From assembly GCA_012295275.1 (NCBI GenBank), contig CM022672.1:7628884-7690883 (forward strand): a stretch of DNA of 62,000 nucleotides. Direction: 5' to 3'. This document shows, one piece after another, positions 12,277-26,700 of this stretch. Position 1 is the first letter of the stretch; every line of letters begins with the position of its first letter. Source of the DNA: Chrysomallon squamiferum (taxonomy: Eukaryota > Mollusca > Gastropoda > Neomphalida > Peltospiridae). Both the position numbers and the translations under genes were made by a program. Under the pieces are notes generated by a model that saw nothing but the letters and a program-made list of their open reading frames with translations, was not told where the DNA came from and made no database searches.

Positions 12277-12282
12277 AATAAA
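12277..12282 (+). terminator. candidate polyadenylation signal, adhesion gene
   Basis: AATAAA 132 bases after the stop codon; a second AATAAA lies at 12537-12542. Either may end the transcript. No cleavage site can be chosen from sequence alone. Confidence 0.35.
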
Positions 12283-12981
12283 ATGAATTTTTAAAACACA
12301 AAAAAACAGATGAAGTATAAACATCGTATTAAGTTCAATTAATTTTGTCTTAATCTTATCATCACACTTTATAAAAGAAAACTTGAAATCTTTGTATTTC
12401 AGGAACTTTAGTTTATGATAAATGATCTATACATAATAGAAATAGTATTATTTTTTATTGTGTTTGGTATTGATTATTCCAATAGTTTTTTTTTTTTTTT
12501 TCTTTCCCTATAACTATTACAATGACTAAATTTTGCAATAAAAAAGAAATATAAAATTAAACTGTTCGTTTTTTGTTCCAATATTTATTTATAAAAGGAT
12601 TCATTTTAAAAACAGGTTTCATCTTTTTTTTCTTTTTTCTTTTTTTCAGAGTTTTTTGTGTTTCACTAAGTACACTAACCATGTGCTGTATCATTAGTGT
12701 ATGTGGATGGACAAATACATATTATTCCACATGATTAATTTGTTTGTTACTGACAAGAGTAATACAACTGGTTCCCTTTCTCTTAAATATGCAATTTTTA
12801 TTTATTTTATTTTATTTTATTTGATTAACAACAGAGTTCGCTTTTGGTTATGGTACACTGTCTGTAGTTGGATGTAGTGTAGCGTATATTTTTTGCCGCC
12901 CTGTACCTTAGCCAAATCTGCCGACCTCCCCAACAGAAACGAATATATGAAGATTTTCGCATTCATATTTTATGATAAGAC

Positions 12982-13020
<39 letters not shown>

Positions 13021-15541
13021 ACCTACAAATATATATATATAAAAACCAACAATACAGCAAGCAGGGACGGAAAATGCGCAAACCAGGGAAGGGTTAATGA
13101 CAATATTTCTTATAACTTCGTGCGGGTATTTTAGATCACTTGCTCAGGCAAAAGTAATTATAGAACACCGCAGATTCTAGGCGAAGAGGTTCTTATTCAG
13201 AATAATGATAGTCAGTACATCTTCCAAAATTTGCCGCCCTGTGCAGTACGCCAAATTCTATGCTACTGGCAGTCGGATGGGGCACTGGTCTGGTTGTTCG
13301 ATTGGATAGGTAATGACTGGGTCTGTTCTAACCCGCTTCAAATATCCTGTGCATGGCACAGTTCTCAGATGGAATCAAGCCAAATATTTATCACAAACAC
13401 AGCTGAATATGTTCAGGATTAATTAAGAGCTGCGAAATGTCTCGAATGTCAAACCTGTTGTTGGTGTTGTCATTATTATTATTATTACTAATCGATGTAT
13501 TTTATTCATTTATTCATATGGATTGTCCTCCCTAAAATTCCAATAAAATTAGATATCTTGAAATAAATAATATAATAAATATTTGTAACCTTTAAAAATA
13601 TTTTCTTAAGTATCGTAATTGAAGATGAGCCTGATAGTTATCTCCCCTTGATTGGAACTCTGCGGAAAAAACTGGAAAAAAATTAGTAAATGCGGAAAGC
13701 TGACCAGAAATAAATTTTCATGTAAATATTAACATTCCTTTTTGCTGTGTGAGAAATTTAGACACCCAAATACATGTTTTGTTATTAGGGTAAGTATGTA
13801 AGAACTATAAATTCAGCGTATCATTTAAACTGAAGAGTTTTTTGTTTCAAATCGTAAAGTTGTGAGTCACAACAGGTTTGAAGACGAAACCTGAGGTCAG
13901 TGGGTGCTGGCCACCTGTCAGAAAATGAGGTGCAGTCCAGGTATTAACAGAGGAAATATCCTGTATCTGTAATTCTTATTAACACAACACCAAGACTGGA
14001 ACAACTAGTAAAATAAAAAAAATATTAAATATTTAAACAAAATAACAATGAAAGTCAATAAATTGTTAACCATGTTCATGATGTTGTAGTGTTCTGACTC
14101 TGAGTGTCACTGTCAGTCGGAATCATTAGGCTTTTGTATCGTCTGTGTCGTTGTAATACTACCTTTATTTCAATACTTTGATTATTTTTTAATTACAGTT
14201 ATTTTTACTGAAAAAGGCAAGAGATATTTTTAAAAACAAAAATGTTCCTAAAATTTGTAGCCTATAATCACATATTTCATGAGGTATATATAATATTCAA
14301 AGCATATTATCTTTTAATTTGTATATTCTATATCAGAGTTTTAAATATAGAGACAAATTAATTAGTCAGTAGCTTACTGACCATAATACAGTTACCTTTA
14401 AATATATTTGCACTTTAAATATATGTAAACAGGGAATTATATATATATATATATATATGTAAATTCTACATTCATGGAATGATTGTTTTTATTTCTTTAG
14501 TAAAAAGAAAAAGGTTAGTAATGTAATTTAATATTTTTATACCTATTACGTTTAATAATAAGAACAAACTTTGATTAATTCCAACATTTTATTAGTTAGA
14601 TATATGGTATAACAAATTCATAAAGACAATTAATTACACATACTGTAAATTTATATCTGTGTAATCATTTTTTCAGTTCTGTTTGGATAAATTTTATTTT
14701 TTATATTACAATTAAAAGAAGAAATAATAGGATCAAACAAAAGTTCCCTAAATAACAAAGACAACAAAACCCAAACAATACATATAAAAAGAAAAAAAAA
14801 AAACAACATTAGAATGAAATAAAAATATTAAACTTTATAAAAGTAGTATAGAATGATTAGACATTTTACATTAAACTTGTAATAATAAATACCTCTTGTA
14901 TAGTTAGGTTTATCATTTACAAGTGTCTATGTTGATTGGTGATATCCCAGTAATATCTGAAATGAAAATAATCATTAGGATTTATATGCAATCAAAAACA
15001 AATTCAGAGTACAAATGGCACACTATTTAATTTATTATCTATATTATAGGATATTCTTTAAACATTATTTCATATGCTGTAATTTACTGATAATCCAACA
15101 CTAATGAATATCCCATGAAACTAAGATGCTACAAGATAAACAAATAATCAAGATTTTGTACAAAAATCATTTACTAAAAGCCCACATTTATTATTCAGGT
15201 TGTCAGGATTAATGGAAAAATTGGAAGTTTGCCATTAATATGTTGGTTAGCAGAGAAAATGATTTGTTCAAGTCATGTGGTGTAATAACACTGTTAGTCA
15301 GTTTCTTCCTATTCATCTTATATTGCCACTGAATAAAATAACACTATTAAGAATTTCATACAACAGCTGTTAAAAAACCATCAGATCTAGAATGATCTGC
15401 AACTGATAATAATTTTATATTTATACCTCTAATTAAGATTATCTGTTTCACATATTTTTCCAGATTATTTACAAACTGTAGAATACTCCAAAAGCTTTTT
15501 TTTTAAGAAATGTTAAATAAAACATGTGCTTTATTTTCCAG
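12283..15541. other. 3'UTR remainder, intergenic DNA and probable TACC 5' leader
   Basis: No coding exon could be supported. It holds a poly-A run at 12983-13017 and two short stretches sharing the motif ttgccgccctgt (about 12894 and 13229), with a 63-codon open frame at 13231-13422 that looks like no known protein and is more likely part of an old repeat. The acceptor-like ttattttccag ending at 15541 implies that a non-coding TACC leader exon and promoter lie somewhere here. Confidence 0.4.
12983..13017. repeat. poly-A run
   Basis: 35 A in intergenic DNA. Confidence 0.97.
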
Positions 15542-16521
15542 GTTGTTAAAATGACCAGTAATAATGTCCAATCCTGAGTCTGACAATTTGTCTCCTCCAC
15601 TCCCTAGTCGGGGGGCCTACACTTTCAACTTTGACGATCTGGATGAGTTCAGTAATCCTTTCCAGCCAAGTCACGCCTGAGTAACTCACCTCCAGAAGCC
15701 AAAACAGTACCTTTACTGTCTGAACAACCTGCACAGACTGTGCAACATGATCCAGCCAAACCTAAGAAAATCTCTTCTTCACCAACACCCCAGCCAGCTT
15801 CAGACTCTCTGTCACAACAGTCAGAGCTGGAGCATGAAGGATCTCTTCAAACCGTCTGCTCTGCTGGAGAAGTGACAAACAGCGGAGGACTTGTAGTTAA
15901 ACCAAGTGGGTCACAACATTCTATCGACTCTGAAGATGTCTGGTGTGATGCTGAGGACACTGTTGCAGCTACTGAACTTGGTCTAGTCAATGTTTGTGAT
16001 AATTTGAAAAATTCTCAAAATGCGGGTGATCAAAAGAACTCCAGTAATAAGAAAGGAGGGCATGAACAGGCACCATCTACAGATTGTTCTAATAACAGCA
16101 ATAACACCACTGATGCTAAGAACAATCCAGATGAAGAAAGTAAGCAAACAACTAAAAAAAGTCAAGGAAGGAAACCTGGGGTTAAAACAGTAAGTTCTGG
16201 CAAGTCAAAACATGCAGACGAGAAAATTATTCCAAGTGAAGAAGAAAAGATAACTAGTCTTCCTAAAACTGAAGAGGCTGTGGATGAATCTCAAGAAAAA
16301 GAGAAGAAAACTCCAGATAAGATGAAAAAGATATCATCAAAAGTTAAACAGAAGGATGGTGTTATAGAAAATGAGGTGGACATGAAGAAAGATGTAGTCA
16401 GAAGTAGCAAGGAGAAACAGGTGGTTGATGAAAAGGACACAGACACAAAACAGGAAATAGCTGTGAAAGAAGAACAAGAGTCTGTACCAACTGATAAAAC
16501 TACTGCAGAAAATGAACCCAA
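15542..16521 (+). CDS. TACC: TACC first coding exon, with a one-base frameshift near 15668
   Basis: Acceptor ttttccag ends at 15541. ATG 15564 is chosen because its frame has a stop just upstream (TGA 15552-15554) and it opens MSNPESDNLSPPLPSRGAYT followed by FNFDDLDEFSNPFQP, an SDP-like block of TACCs. That frame ends at TGA 15678-15680, but the reading continues seamlessly in another frame from about 15668 (SRLSNSPPEAKTVPLL) to the donor AA|GTGAGT at 16522. The sequence cagccaagtcac lacks one A compared with the expected Q-P-K-S codons. The remainder is Lys/Glu/Ser-rich. An out-of-frame ATG at 15551 heads an 8-codon overlapping uORF. Confidence 0.75.
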
Positions 16522-19500
16522 GTGAGTTAAATATTGCTGTTTTATTTCTACACTTTGTATCAAATTTCTTCTGTTATTGCTTATAAACTCATTAGTGACC
16601 AACTTTTCACACACTACTAAACTATATATGTAACATGTTATTAATAAAACACACTATAAATTTATTCTGTTTAAAAGATTATTGTCAGCTGTTTATTTTT
16701 TCTTCTGGCTGCTCTTATTAATAAGCAACAAGTAATTGTTTATACAACCTTCCCATACACACCACTGAATTTAATTCACTAGTCAGAATGCATCAACAGA
16801 AAGAGGGGAAAAAACCCACCAAAGAGTAAATTGAAAATGTAGATTTTGTAAGATGAGCCACCTTCATTTAGAACAGCTGTTACTTTTTTCCACTCCATTC
16901 TTCATTGACACATAAAAAGTAAAAGAAGTTTTACAAACTGTAAGCAGTTATAGTATATTGAAACTAACTTTATAACCTTTTTTATTTTTATATTTATAAT
17001 TATATTTATTTTTACCCTTTATTGTTTTGTTTTTCAGAAGAAAGAGTGCAATTGCTGCAGTAAAAAGAAAAACTAAATCAAAACTGAAAAAACCTGCTGG
17101 AGCTCATTCAGAGGTAAAAATAGACATTTCTTAAATGGATGTAATAGTATACTTAAAACTACTTAGAGTTTCAGTTAATTTTTACTTTATTATTATTTTA
17201 TAGGCTTATTTTTTCTTTTAATAAATTTAAAAAGGTTCCAAATTATTTATTTATTTATATATTTAAATTATACTTTTGTTCATTACATTACTGTTTTAAT
17301 TAACTTATGGGGTATTTCAGGGTGATGGTGAAATTCAAATTTTTGCTCCACCAAAGCCAAAAACTGCTGTTGAGAATATTCAGAGTTCCCATCAGGATGC
17401 TGCTACATCTGGTCACATGACACAGAGTCTGGAAATGGTTCATGAATTTGGAGCTGGAGATGATGGGGAAATGCCAGAAGAGGCTAATGAGGGATTTGTG
17501 ATAGCATCTGAAGGTTTGTACATTTTTTTATAGAACAAAGAACAAAAAGAAAAACAAATAAAACCTCATAAACATCAAAGTCCTAAATTATCTAGTTTTA
17601 AACAGATACCAGTATAACTGAATATTTAATAAGGGTAAAATCTTTCTATTATTCTTTATATTTATTACATTTTAAAATGATAGCATCATGATTTAAGGAG
17701 AAAAATAATTGGAAGTAGTTTACATATACACACATGTATTTACATTATATTATTTTATATGTTTCAGACTGAATTAATGTCATTAATATATCTTATTTAA
17801 AAAAACCTAAATGATTTATTACAGCATTCACTGACAGTGCAGGCTGGGAGATACTTGACAAGTTTGGAGGCGATGCAGACACGAAAGAACTCGGACAAGG
17901 GAGAGAATCACTGTTTGTTGATCAAGATTCTCTTGTGCAAGGCACACCAGCTGAACCAGGTGAGTTTTGTCTTCTTACTGTTTATATAATTTTAACATGT
18001 TGTAAATCCTTTTTAGTTTTATAGTTTAAAAAAGCATATATACATTAACAAACCTACAGAGTCAAAATGTAGATACAGAAAGTGTATCTATCTGTATATC
18101 AATGTGTGTGTGTAAATTTTTAATTAGATAAGTAACTAATATCCAACAAATATATATTTTTACATAATAAATGAGCAGCAAATGACATTGACAGTAAATT
18201 TCATTACTGAAGTATAAAAAATAGTCTTTATAATAATAGTCATTAAAACAACCCCCGAAAAAAAGGTTTAGATTAAGGGAAATAACTCAAGCATCCTTAC
18301 AGAAAATAAAAGAAGAGTTATCTGTTGCAAGGGAATAATTATTTTATTAGTGTTCTGTCAAGCAAATTAAAATAAAATATTATATTAATCAAAATAAAGA
18401 CACATGGCATGTAGTACAAAATATATCCATATGCTTGTTGACATAAACAGATCTAAAGGTGTTTGTTTTGTTTTCATCTAACAAATCAGAACAATTTTAA
18501 AAAATACAATAATAATAATTTGTTTTATACTGATATGAAAACATAATAGCTTTTAAATATGTCACACAAACTCATGTATTAAATGTCTTATAACAGATTA
18601 CCATGGTTTGAAAAAAAATGAAGTTATTATTACATACATCTACTTAATGATACACAGTACAAGATATTTAATTCTGTTATGTTATATTCTGTCTTCTGAG
18701 TGCACCCATAGGCTGTATCCCATCCCAAACTGTGCCTCCATAGGCTATATCCCATTTTAAACAGACACCTGTTTGTCACAGGAATGTTTTCCTGTTCATG
18801 GAGAGGTGCTTATAAAATATAATTTGCTGCTGTCAGAAAAAAATATCCCATCAAATGACAGGAATATTTATTTATTTATTTTATTATATTTTTTTATTAT
18901 TATAATTATTATTTTTAAATCAAATTCTGTTAGTTTATTTAGCATAGATAACCATGCATCTGTTATTTTCTAAATGTTTACAGAGAAGGTTTACAATAAT
19001 TAACAAATTCAAATGAATATTCTATTTAACTTAACTATGATGAACCAGACAGTTTTGTGTAACATTTGTTATTACATTATATTTTATTTGTAACATTTTT
19101 GTTTCTAATAATAAGTAATACTGTATGAGCAAAACTGCAATGATAAAATATTTTTCTGATAGTAGGTGGTAACAGATGATGTATATGTAGTTCAGGTAGG
19201 CAAAAATAATCAATAGAGTGTGATTCATAAAAACTATAAATAGAAATAGTTAGGCCAAACTGTAAACTTTACATCAAAATAGAGAATATAACAGTAATTG
19301 TATGTTAGAAAAAAATAAATGCATAATTGTTAAACAAATAATAATAATAATAATAAGTCGATAATTTTCATTATTGTTTTGTTTTTGTGGGCATGTAAAA
19401 AAAAACAAAAATAACTGATAAACTGTTGGTAACTGTTGGTATATATGGCATTAAATTTCTGATTTTTTCAAAACAGATACTTAAGCAAAGTGTTTTATGT

Positions 19501-20693
19501 GCAAACAGTGCAATACGTGTATTTTATACAAAAAACAGATTATTGGCATTAAATTGTTTTCAAACAAGCAAATACAGGTCACACTGTTCTGTAAGACATG
19601 AGACAGATATGGATGCTTAAAAACCAGTATCTCAAGACATAATGGATTACTTGTGAACAGACTTGAACCCTGTTTGCAGTTTATAGATATGATAATATGA
19701 AATGAATAATCTTTACATTTAAAATAAAAGGCACTGATGAAAAGTTTGTTATCAACTAATTACTTTCAAATAGATCTGTAAAGTCACCAAAAGTACACAC
19801 TAGTTATTTAAAAGTAGCAAGATGTGCAGAATTAGGCTAAGTTTAATAAAGTACATACCCATGTTGTCCTCATTTTAGTCAGAATATACAGCATGCAGCA
19901 TGTTTGTAGGAAGATTATATTTCCTATATATCTGAAAGCAGAAACATCTATGAGTATACGTTTTTATAAGTGTATATAAAATAAAAACAGAAATCAATAG
20001 ATTTGTCATTTTCTACATTTTTGCAGTAATAAGCATATAGTTCATTTGCTACAGCTATTAATCATGTATATATAGGTAACATGTGTGACAGTTATAAACA
20101 CTTGATGTGACTAGCAGAGTGAATTGTTCATCAGACAGTCACTGTGACACAGTTTTCAACAAGTTTGATAAAAACAGGAAACACTCGTTGAGGAGAACAT
20201 CCTTAAAATTATTTTTGAAAGTTTTCCACAGGGGAGGCACTGGATGCAGTTTGAAAACTGAGATATTGGTATTGGTTACAAATTGCTTCTTGTTGCAAAG
20301 AGATTTTTTTTTTTGGAGATCTTTTAAAATTACGTCTGCCTGTGGAAAGGTTATACACTTATGCAAGCAGGTTTTTGGCATCTGCCTGAGCATTTGGCAT
20401 TTGTGATAAGTGAGAATGTATTGCTGCTGTTTTATGAAGTGTTCATAGCACTGCATCTATGGGTAACCAGTCCTCAAATGACGGTGAGTACAAAACAAAG
20501 TGACCCTGGAAAATATCTGGGAGGGGCTGCTGTCCTGTCATGTTTGTTACAAGTTATGAGTGTATACATAACACAATTTTTAATGTTCAAATTAGTTTAT
20601 GCTTCTGAAAGTAACATTACATAAAATTCCATCTAGTTTAAGTATTATAAAAGGTTATTTCATTAATATGAAACAAATGCATTTTGATCAAAA

Positions 20694-20753
<60 letters not shown>

Positions 20754-23700
20754 TGTTGTTAAACTTTGAAAATTAAGAAACTGTTATAGATTGCTGCGTT
20801 AACAAGTTATCACCAGAGAAAATGAATTTGTATAAACTTAGCAACATCATAATATATACTATTGCAATTATTATTATTATTCATCCTTTTTAAAAATATT
20901 AACTATCTTCATAACAGCAACAGACATATATAAAAAATAGTTTTTCTAGAACATTTGTTTGACAGGCAAGTCTTAACAAGCTGGTCAAAGCAACCTGTGT
21001 CTATCTTGAGCTTACATTCAATATGTTTGTCAGTTTTAGCTTAGAAAGTTTTTAGTTAATGAGTTGGTAACACTGATCTACAGTTAGCTCAGTGAAGCAG
21101 TTGATGTAAATGTGTACTCAGTGTATGAGTTCTAGACTGAAAGAAAACCAGCTCAGTGATAATTATAACACTCTCCTAATAGCCATGTCCATTTTGTAAA
21201 TGGCAACAGGTGTACACAAGTCCAGTAAAAATTATATGTTATAGATAACTACATTAATAAAAATATCCTTTATCCAAGGTAACTTGCCATCAGAGTATGT
21301 TTCTATGTAGTGCTTGTTGAAGGGAAACAAAGTGTTTATGCAGAAAAAAACAATGAGCTTTAGATAATTATGGTATTGTCAGGTGTTCATTTAATTCAAA
21401 ATGTTATCATACCTGTGTAATGTTACTGATTTTGAAACTTTCTTTGGTTTCACCCTAGTGATGTAATCTTTAAAATTGTAAACAAAACTCAACAGGATAT
21501 CAGAAAAATATTATTACGATAATTAAAAATAATGAAAAACTATGGTAGATATTCTGTATCCTAAGTTTTTTAAATTAGCAAATATTACCAATAAATATCC
21601 CACAGTCATACTTGTGATATAAAAGTTTAACAAGGTCAATACATCAAGAGAATGTAAAATGTATTTTTATATTACAGAAGTTGCACTATTTCTGACTGCC
21701 AAAACACTATAGTTTAAATACAGCTTACCTTTCAACATAATTTTAGTAGAAACAGTGAAAGAGTTAAATCTAAAACTTCCACTGTAAAATATCTACATGA
21801 AGACTGGTTATTACAAAAAATGTTCCAAACACGTTCATCTTTGCAGAGAATGAACACAAGATTGAGATGTTGGCACAGCTGTGCTTAACACTGATCAATC
21901 ATCATGAATATTTATATTTCTTGTTAAAATTAGTATTTTTTTAATAATTATCTTTAATAATTTTTATGATGTTTTTGTGTTTGTCAACTTTTTCAGATAT
22001 ATACAGTCTTTTAATAAATTAGGTACTGGAATGTAGAACATCAAATAGTCAATAAACCCAAGAGCTGTATATTTACAAAGAGCAAAAACTCTAAACAGCA
22101 CAGACTTTATTATGACACACCAGTGTGTTAAAAGGATTTCCACAGAATTGTTTGTTAAGTGATATATTTTCTAGATTATTGCTTTCAAATACTGCATGCT
22201 GCTAGTTTATTTGATCTGTGCATAGATAAAGTAAACATTCATTTTTAGCTATGAGATATTTTATTAATGTTTTTTTAATTCAACAAAACATTTTATCAGA
22301 CAAATGATAAAACTGATGAAATTTTAATAAAAACTGAAATCTTTGTTCTGTTTATCAGAAATAATGACAGGAATGGTTTTAAAAAGATAATGTTTTCTAT
22401 AAATACATGGCAAAGTCATAAATTTCCAGGTTTTCTGTCTGTTTATGATAAAAATCATGTTTATATTTAGAATACAACTGGTGAAATACATCATTTATTT
22501 TCATAACATATGCAAAAGCTTTCGGTATAGATGTAAAAATAATCAAAATATTGCAATTATTATTATTATTTTTAAGTTCTGGAGGAAGAAGCTTTCTTTT
22601 TCTAAAAAAAACAAACAAAAAAACAACAAAAAAAACAACAACCCGAAAACCCTTTAAGCAGCCAATAAAAAATAAATCTAAAAGAAATTAATATTATATC
22701 ACGTTGTGCATAGATCTTATCAGTAGAACTGTTCTGAGGAACATGATGTGGTGGGGTCAGTTCTTCCCAGATACTAATTTTCTGCAGGTTTTTCAGTTTT
22801 TCAAGTTAATATATCAAAGGCACTTTGGTTATATCTGTGTAAAAAGATCCAGCTAGTTTGGAGGAAATTGTTTATTTTCTTGCACTGTTTGCTTGTTGTA
22901 CATCTTGGATAACTTGAAGCTGCTGATTGTTAACATGCAATTTTTCTTTTATTATTTTTTTCTTTCTCTCTCAGTAGAATAAAACCTTTGTGGAAAATAC
23001 ACAAATATGAGAAATATGTTTATAAGCTGAACTGAAAGGTTTTTTTTCCCCTAAATTAAACTAAAACAAAAATATTGTCACTGACATAAAAATAACAGTT
23101 ATAAAATTTAGGTGCATGCAGAGTCACAATTATGTTATATTAAATCCTTTATTAATGCAGGAAACAGTGAACAAAAATAAACATTTCTGCAACTTTTAAC
23201 TTCCAACAAGCAAGAATTGAAACATTTGAGATTCTTGATTTTCTAATTATTATTATGAGCTATTTTTTTTTTTTTTTTTTGGTTTGTTTGGAAACAACCT
23301 CTTGACCAGACATGGGTCAGCTGTCTGAAGTGGAGTTAGTGTGTTACTGAGAGAAACTGGTCACTGCGGTCAGTGTAATTTAAGCGTGGGTGGGATAGTA
23401 GTGTTTTCCAGATTCATATTATAAACATCAAAGCAAAGTCCATTAGTTTCATTAGACAGAGTGCAAGTGCTTATGCTTCAGTTTAATAAGTAAATAGAAA
23501 AATGTTACTGGTTGTTTTCTGGATCAGCAGACATATTTTATAATTTTTAAATAAAGTTAGTTTGGTAAGTAATGTATCTCTATCTATTGATTGACCCTAA
23601 AGCAGACATTTTTTGTTGTGATTAGTGTTAGAGATTACACAGACACACTTACCTGGGAGTGGCGATCTGCAAAACACAGGCGGGCCAGCAAGGAGTACTA

Positions 23701-26700
23701 ATAGGTGCTGGTTAGATTCCATATGATACTTCAAAACCGGGCCTGTTCCTGAAAACATCTAATAGTGGGGTAACATTTCAAAGTTAAAAATATCCAGTCT
23801 GCCAGCTGTTACTGCATTCATATTAATCAACCAGATGGTAGAGAATGGCTTCTTTCTGTCTGACTCACATCGCCTCTAGTGATTGCTGGCTGTTGCTTTG
23901 GTAAGCAGATTTCTTTTAATTTTTTAACTTGTGATTGAATTGAAATATATACAGACATAAACCATTTGGAACAGTTTCCATAAATATCATGGTAACATAT
24001 TAGTGGTGGACTATTAATCTAGCATAACCTATTGTCGTATACAATATCTTGTATACATTTAATATGATTAAATTGTTATATATACAGGCACATATCCTTT
24101 GGAATATCTTCCATAAATATCATAATAACAAATTAGTGGCAGTTTACCCATATATCCTGTCTTTTTCAAGCATGTACAATATGTTGTGCATATTATTACA
24201 ACATACTGTATCTGGCATTTAGTACATATAAGTGAAGATACAGATTTATCATCCATAAATAGTTTGTTATCTGCAAAAAATGAAACCGAACAGAAATTTT
24301 TGTGTTGAGGAAAATGTATCGGTTTCATGCACTGAGCTTTTCCTTCCAGCTAGCAGAGTGTGTTGTGAAGTTTTTTCTTTGAGAAGTTAAATGTAAGATT
24401 AGAAACTTTTCCCACTTAAATATGTGTATAAAGTTAATTTCCATAATAGTTTGGAGACTTTTGTTGTTGATTTTAAAAAAAAAAAATTATATTAATGAAA
24501 TAAAAATAAAATCATAAATATATATATATAAGATAAAGTTAAAAACAATCTAAATAATGAAAGAAATTTTTTAATGTTTTTTTTGTTTCAATCTTGAAAT
24601 AAAATCTTAAAAGAATATATATATATATATATAATTAAAGATGTTTATTAAATAAAAATACAAAAACAGGATATGTAAAGTAATCAATCTTTTGTCATAG
24701 ACAAGCTTGTGACACCAAGCAGTATAACCTTGTAATATTTCTTACCAAGTAAGATAAGCTGAGACAATGCTGTGACACCTAACTGTACCAATTTTCTGTC
24801 ACTTGCTATGAATATCATTGATTCTGTTTAACAGATCTTCTACAAACAGTAGACTTACATACTAGAAAATGAACAAAAGAAACAAAATGATACAAGTAAA
24901 GTACTTACTGTTTTTTGTCTTTTCATCATAAAATTAACTTTGAGCTGTGGTGAGGTTATTACAGTACATTCAGAATGATAGGAACCGAATTAAAACTGTC
25001 AGCAACATAAGCAAAGAACCAGTAACAATGAAGTGTAGGCTAATCCTTTCACACCTGAACATGTGCTGTAGGTAATTATACTGCAACTCAGAGCAGAATT
25101 ACCTCAGTTTAAAACATTATCCAGATACATAACACAAGCTGACACCACACTGTTAGTTAACAAGAAATAACTACTTAATTAAAATACTTGTTACATTTGT
25201 AAGAGGCAGTTAAGAAAAAAATTAACCTTGGGGTGCGTGCCTGGGCCTGCTGTGTGAGTCTTCGTGTTGTGATATTGCCTGGCTACAAGGAAGGCAACTC
25301 CCAGATTGGTTATCATGTGCTAATAACAATTCAATAGATATTGACTGACTGGTCGGCCAGTGCTTGCAGTGGGTTTGTGTCTAATGGAGGTCAAAACTGG
25401 ACTGGTACCCACTCACTACTTCTTCCATTGTCTGTGACAGTGTTTATAATGACAATGGATACAGGTAAATGCTTTTGGTTGTTTTTTTGACGTTGTGACA
25501 AAGATATTTTTAGGTCTGTGTTCAAAAATAATGTGTAGGCTGTGAAATACCTGTGTGTATGTGTGTATGTATGTTATGCTTATATTGATTTATTTGATAA
25601 TACACTGCATTTTGTGTCATATCTACATAGAGAAACGTAACTGAATTTACTGTGCTTTCTTATGTGTTTAATATTACATGAATTATTAAAGTATGATTAA
25701 ATTAATGCTAAATATGTAAAAGAATTAATGGTTGTGTTATATTGATCAGATTGGTTCTATGTTGTTTTTATAACTTGATATCAAAATACTTTTAATTAAT
25801 ACTAATAGAAGTTTACTACTGCAATTCAAAAAAAATAAAAATAAATAACAAAATGAAATAATCAATAATACAAATTCCTGAATACCTTTATTACTGAAAA
25901 ACTTCTTCAGTTCAGGTTTTTTTGAGGCTTTCATTCAGTAAGAAATGGTAACATGCAGTTATCCACTTCAATGGATATTAATACTTACAAGACTTTCATT
26001 GAAATGACAGGTGTCATAGCATACACAAATAATTAATCTATATTTAATGATCTATCTAAAAACTACAATGAATAGCTTTGACCCAGATCAGCTTGTGATA
26101 TATTTTTCATAAGAAATTTGTTATCAGTATATTCCTTATAACTGTAGAACACCTTTTAAATGATAGCATATAAACTAGGAATTCATATCAAGTGAATCAT
26201 CAGAAGAAAAAGGCAGTAAATAATGTTATTACTTTGAGATGAGTTTTCAACAGCAGTCTCCTTGTCCATTAAGTGTGTTTGTGTTAATGTTCACTTTATC
26301 TTACCTTTAAGCATGTGAAGAATATTTGTCTTGTTATTTATTACTCTTACAGTCTATTTTCTTTTCTTATTTTTTTCTTTTTTTTAAAATAATACTTAAA
26401 CAATATGATGTCTTTAAAAACATAAAACAAATAGATTAATTCTGTTAAAGGTAGAGAAATAAAAATAAACATATTAAGACAATACTTACAGATTAGCCCA
26501 GTAGAAATATTGGAGACACAGGTAAATACTGCCAGATTATTCAAACAGCGTGTTGCAGTGTTTTCACCACATCTGTACATAGGATTCTGCTACTTAGTCT
26601 GACTTTGTATGATTTTCTTTACCTCAATTCCTGGTGCTTGATCAAGTAGAAAACTGCCTATGAATGGGATACAGTTTCCATTTTCCTGCTGAGCTGTTCC

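Noticed and set aside
20107-20456. Overlapping 99- and 105-codon frames on opposite strands
   Set aside because: No splice sites in phase with TACC, no recognisable motif, and an AT-rich composition like the intron.
23647-23656. acttacctgg, like the 5' end of U1 snRNA
   Set aside because: The following bases do not follow U1 (no stem-loop or Sm site recognised). It equals a splice donor read on the other strand and is too short to call.
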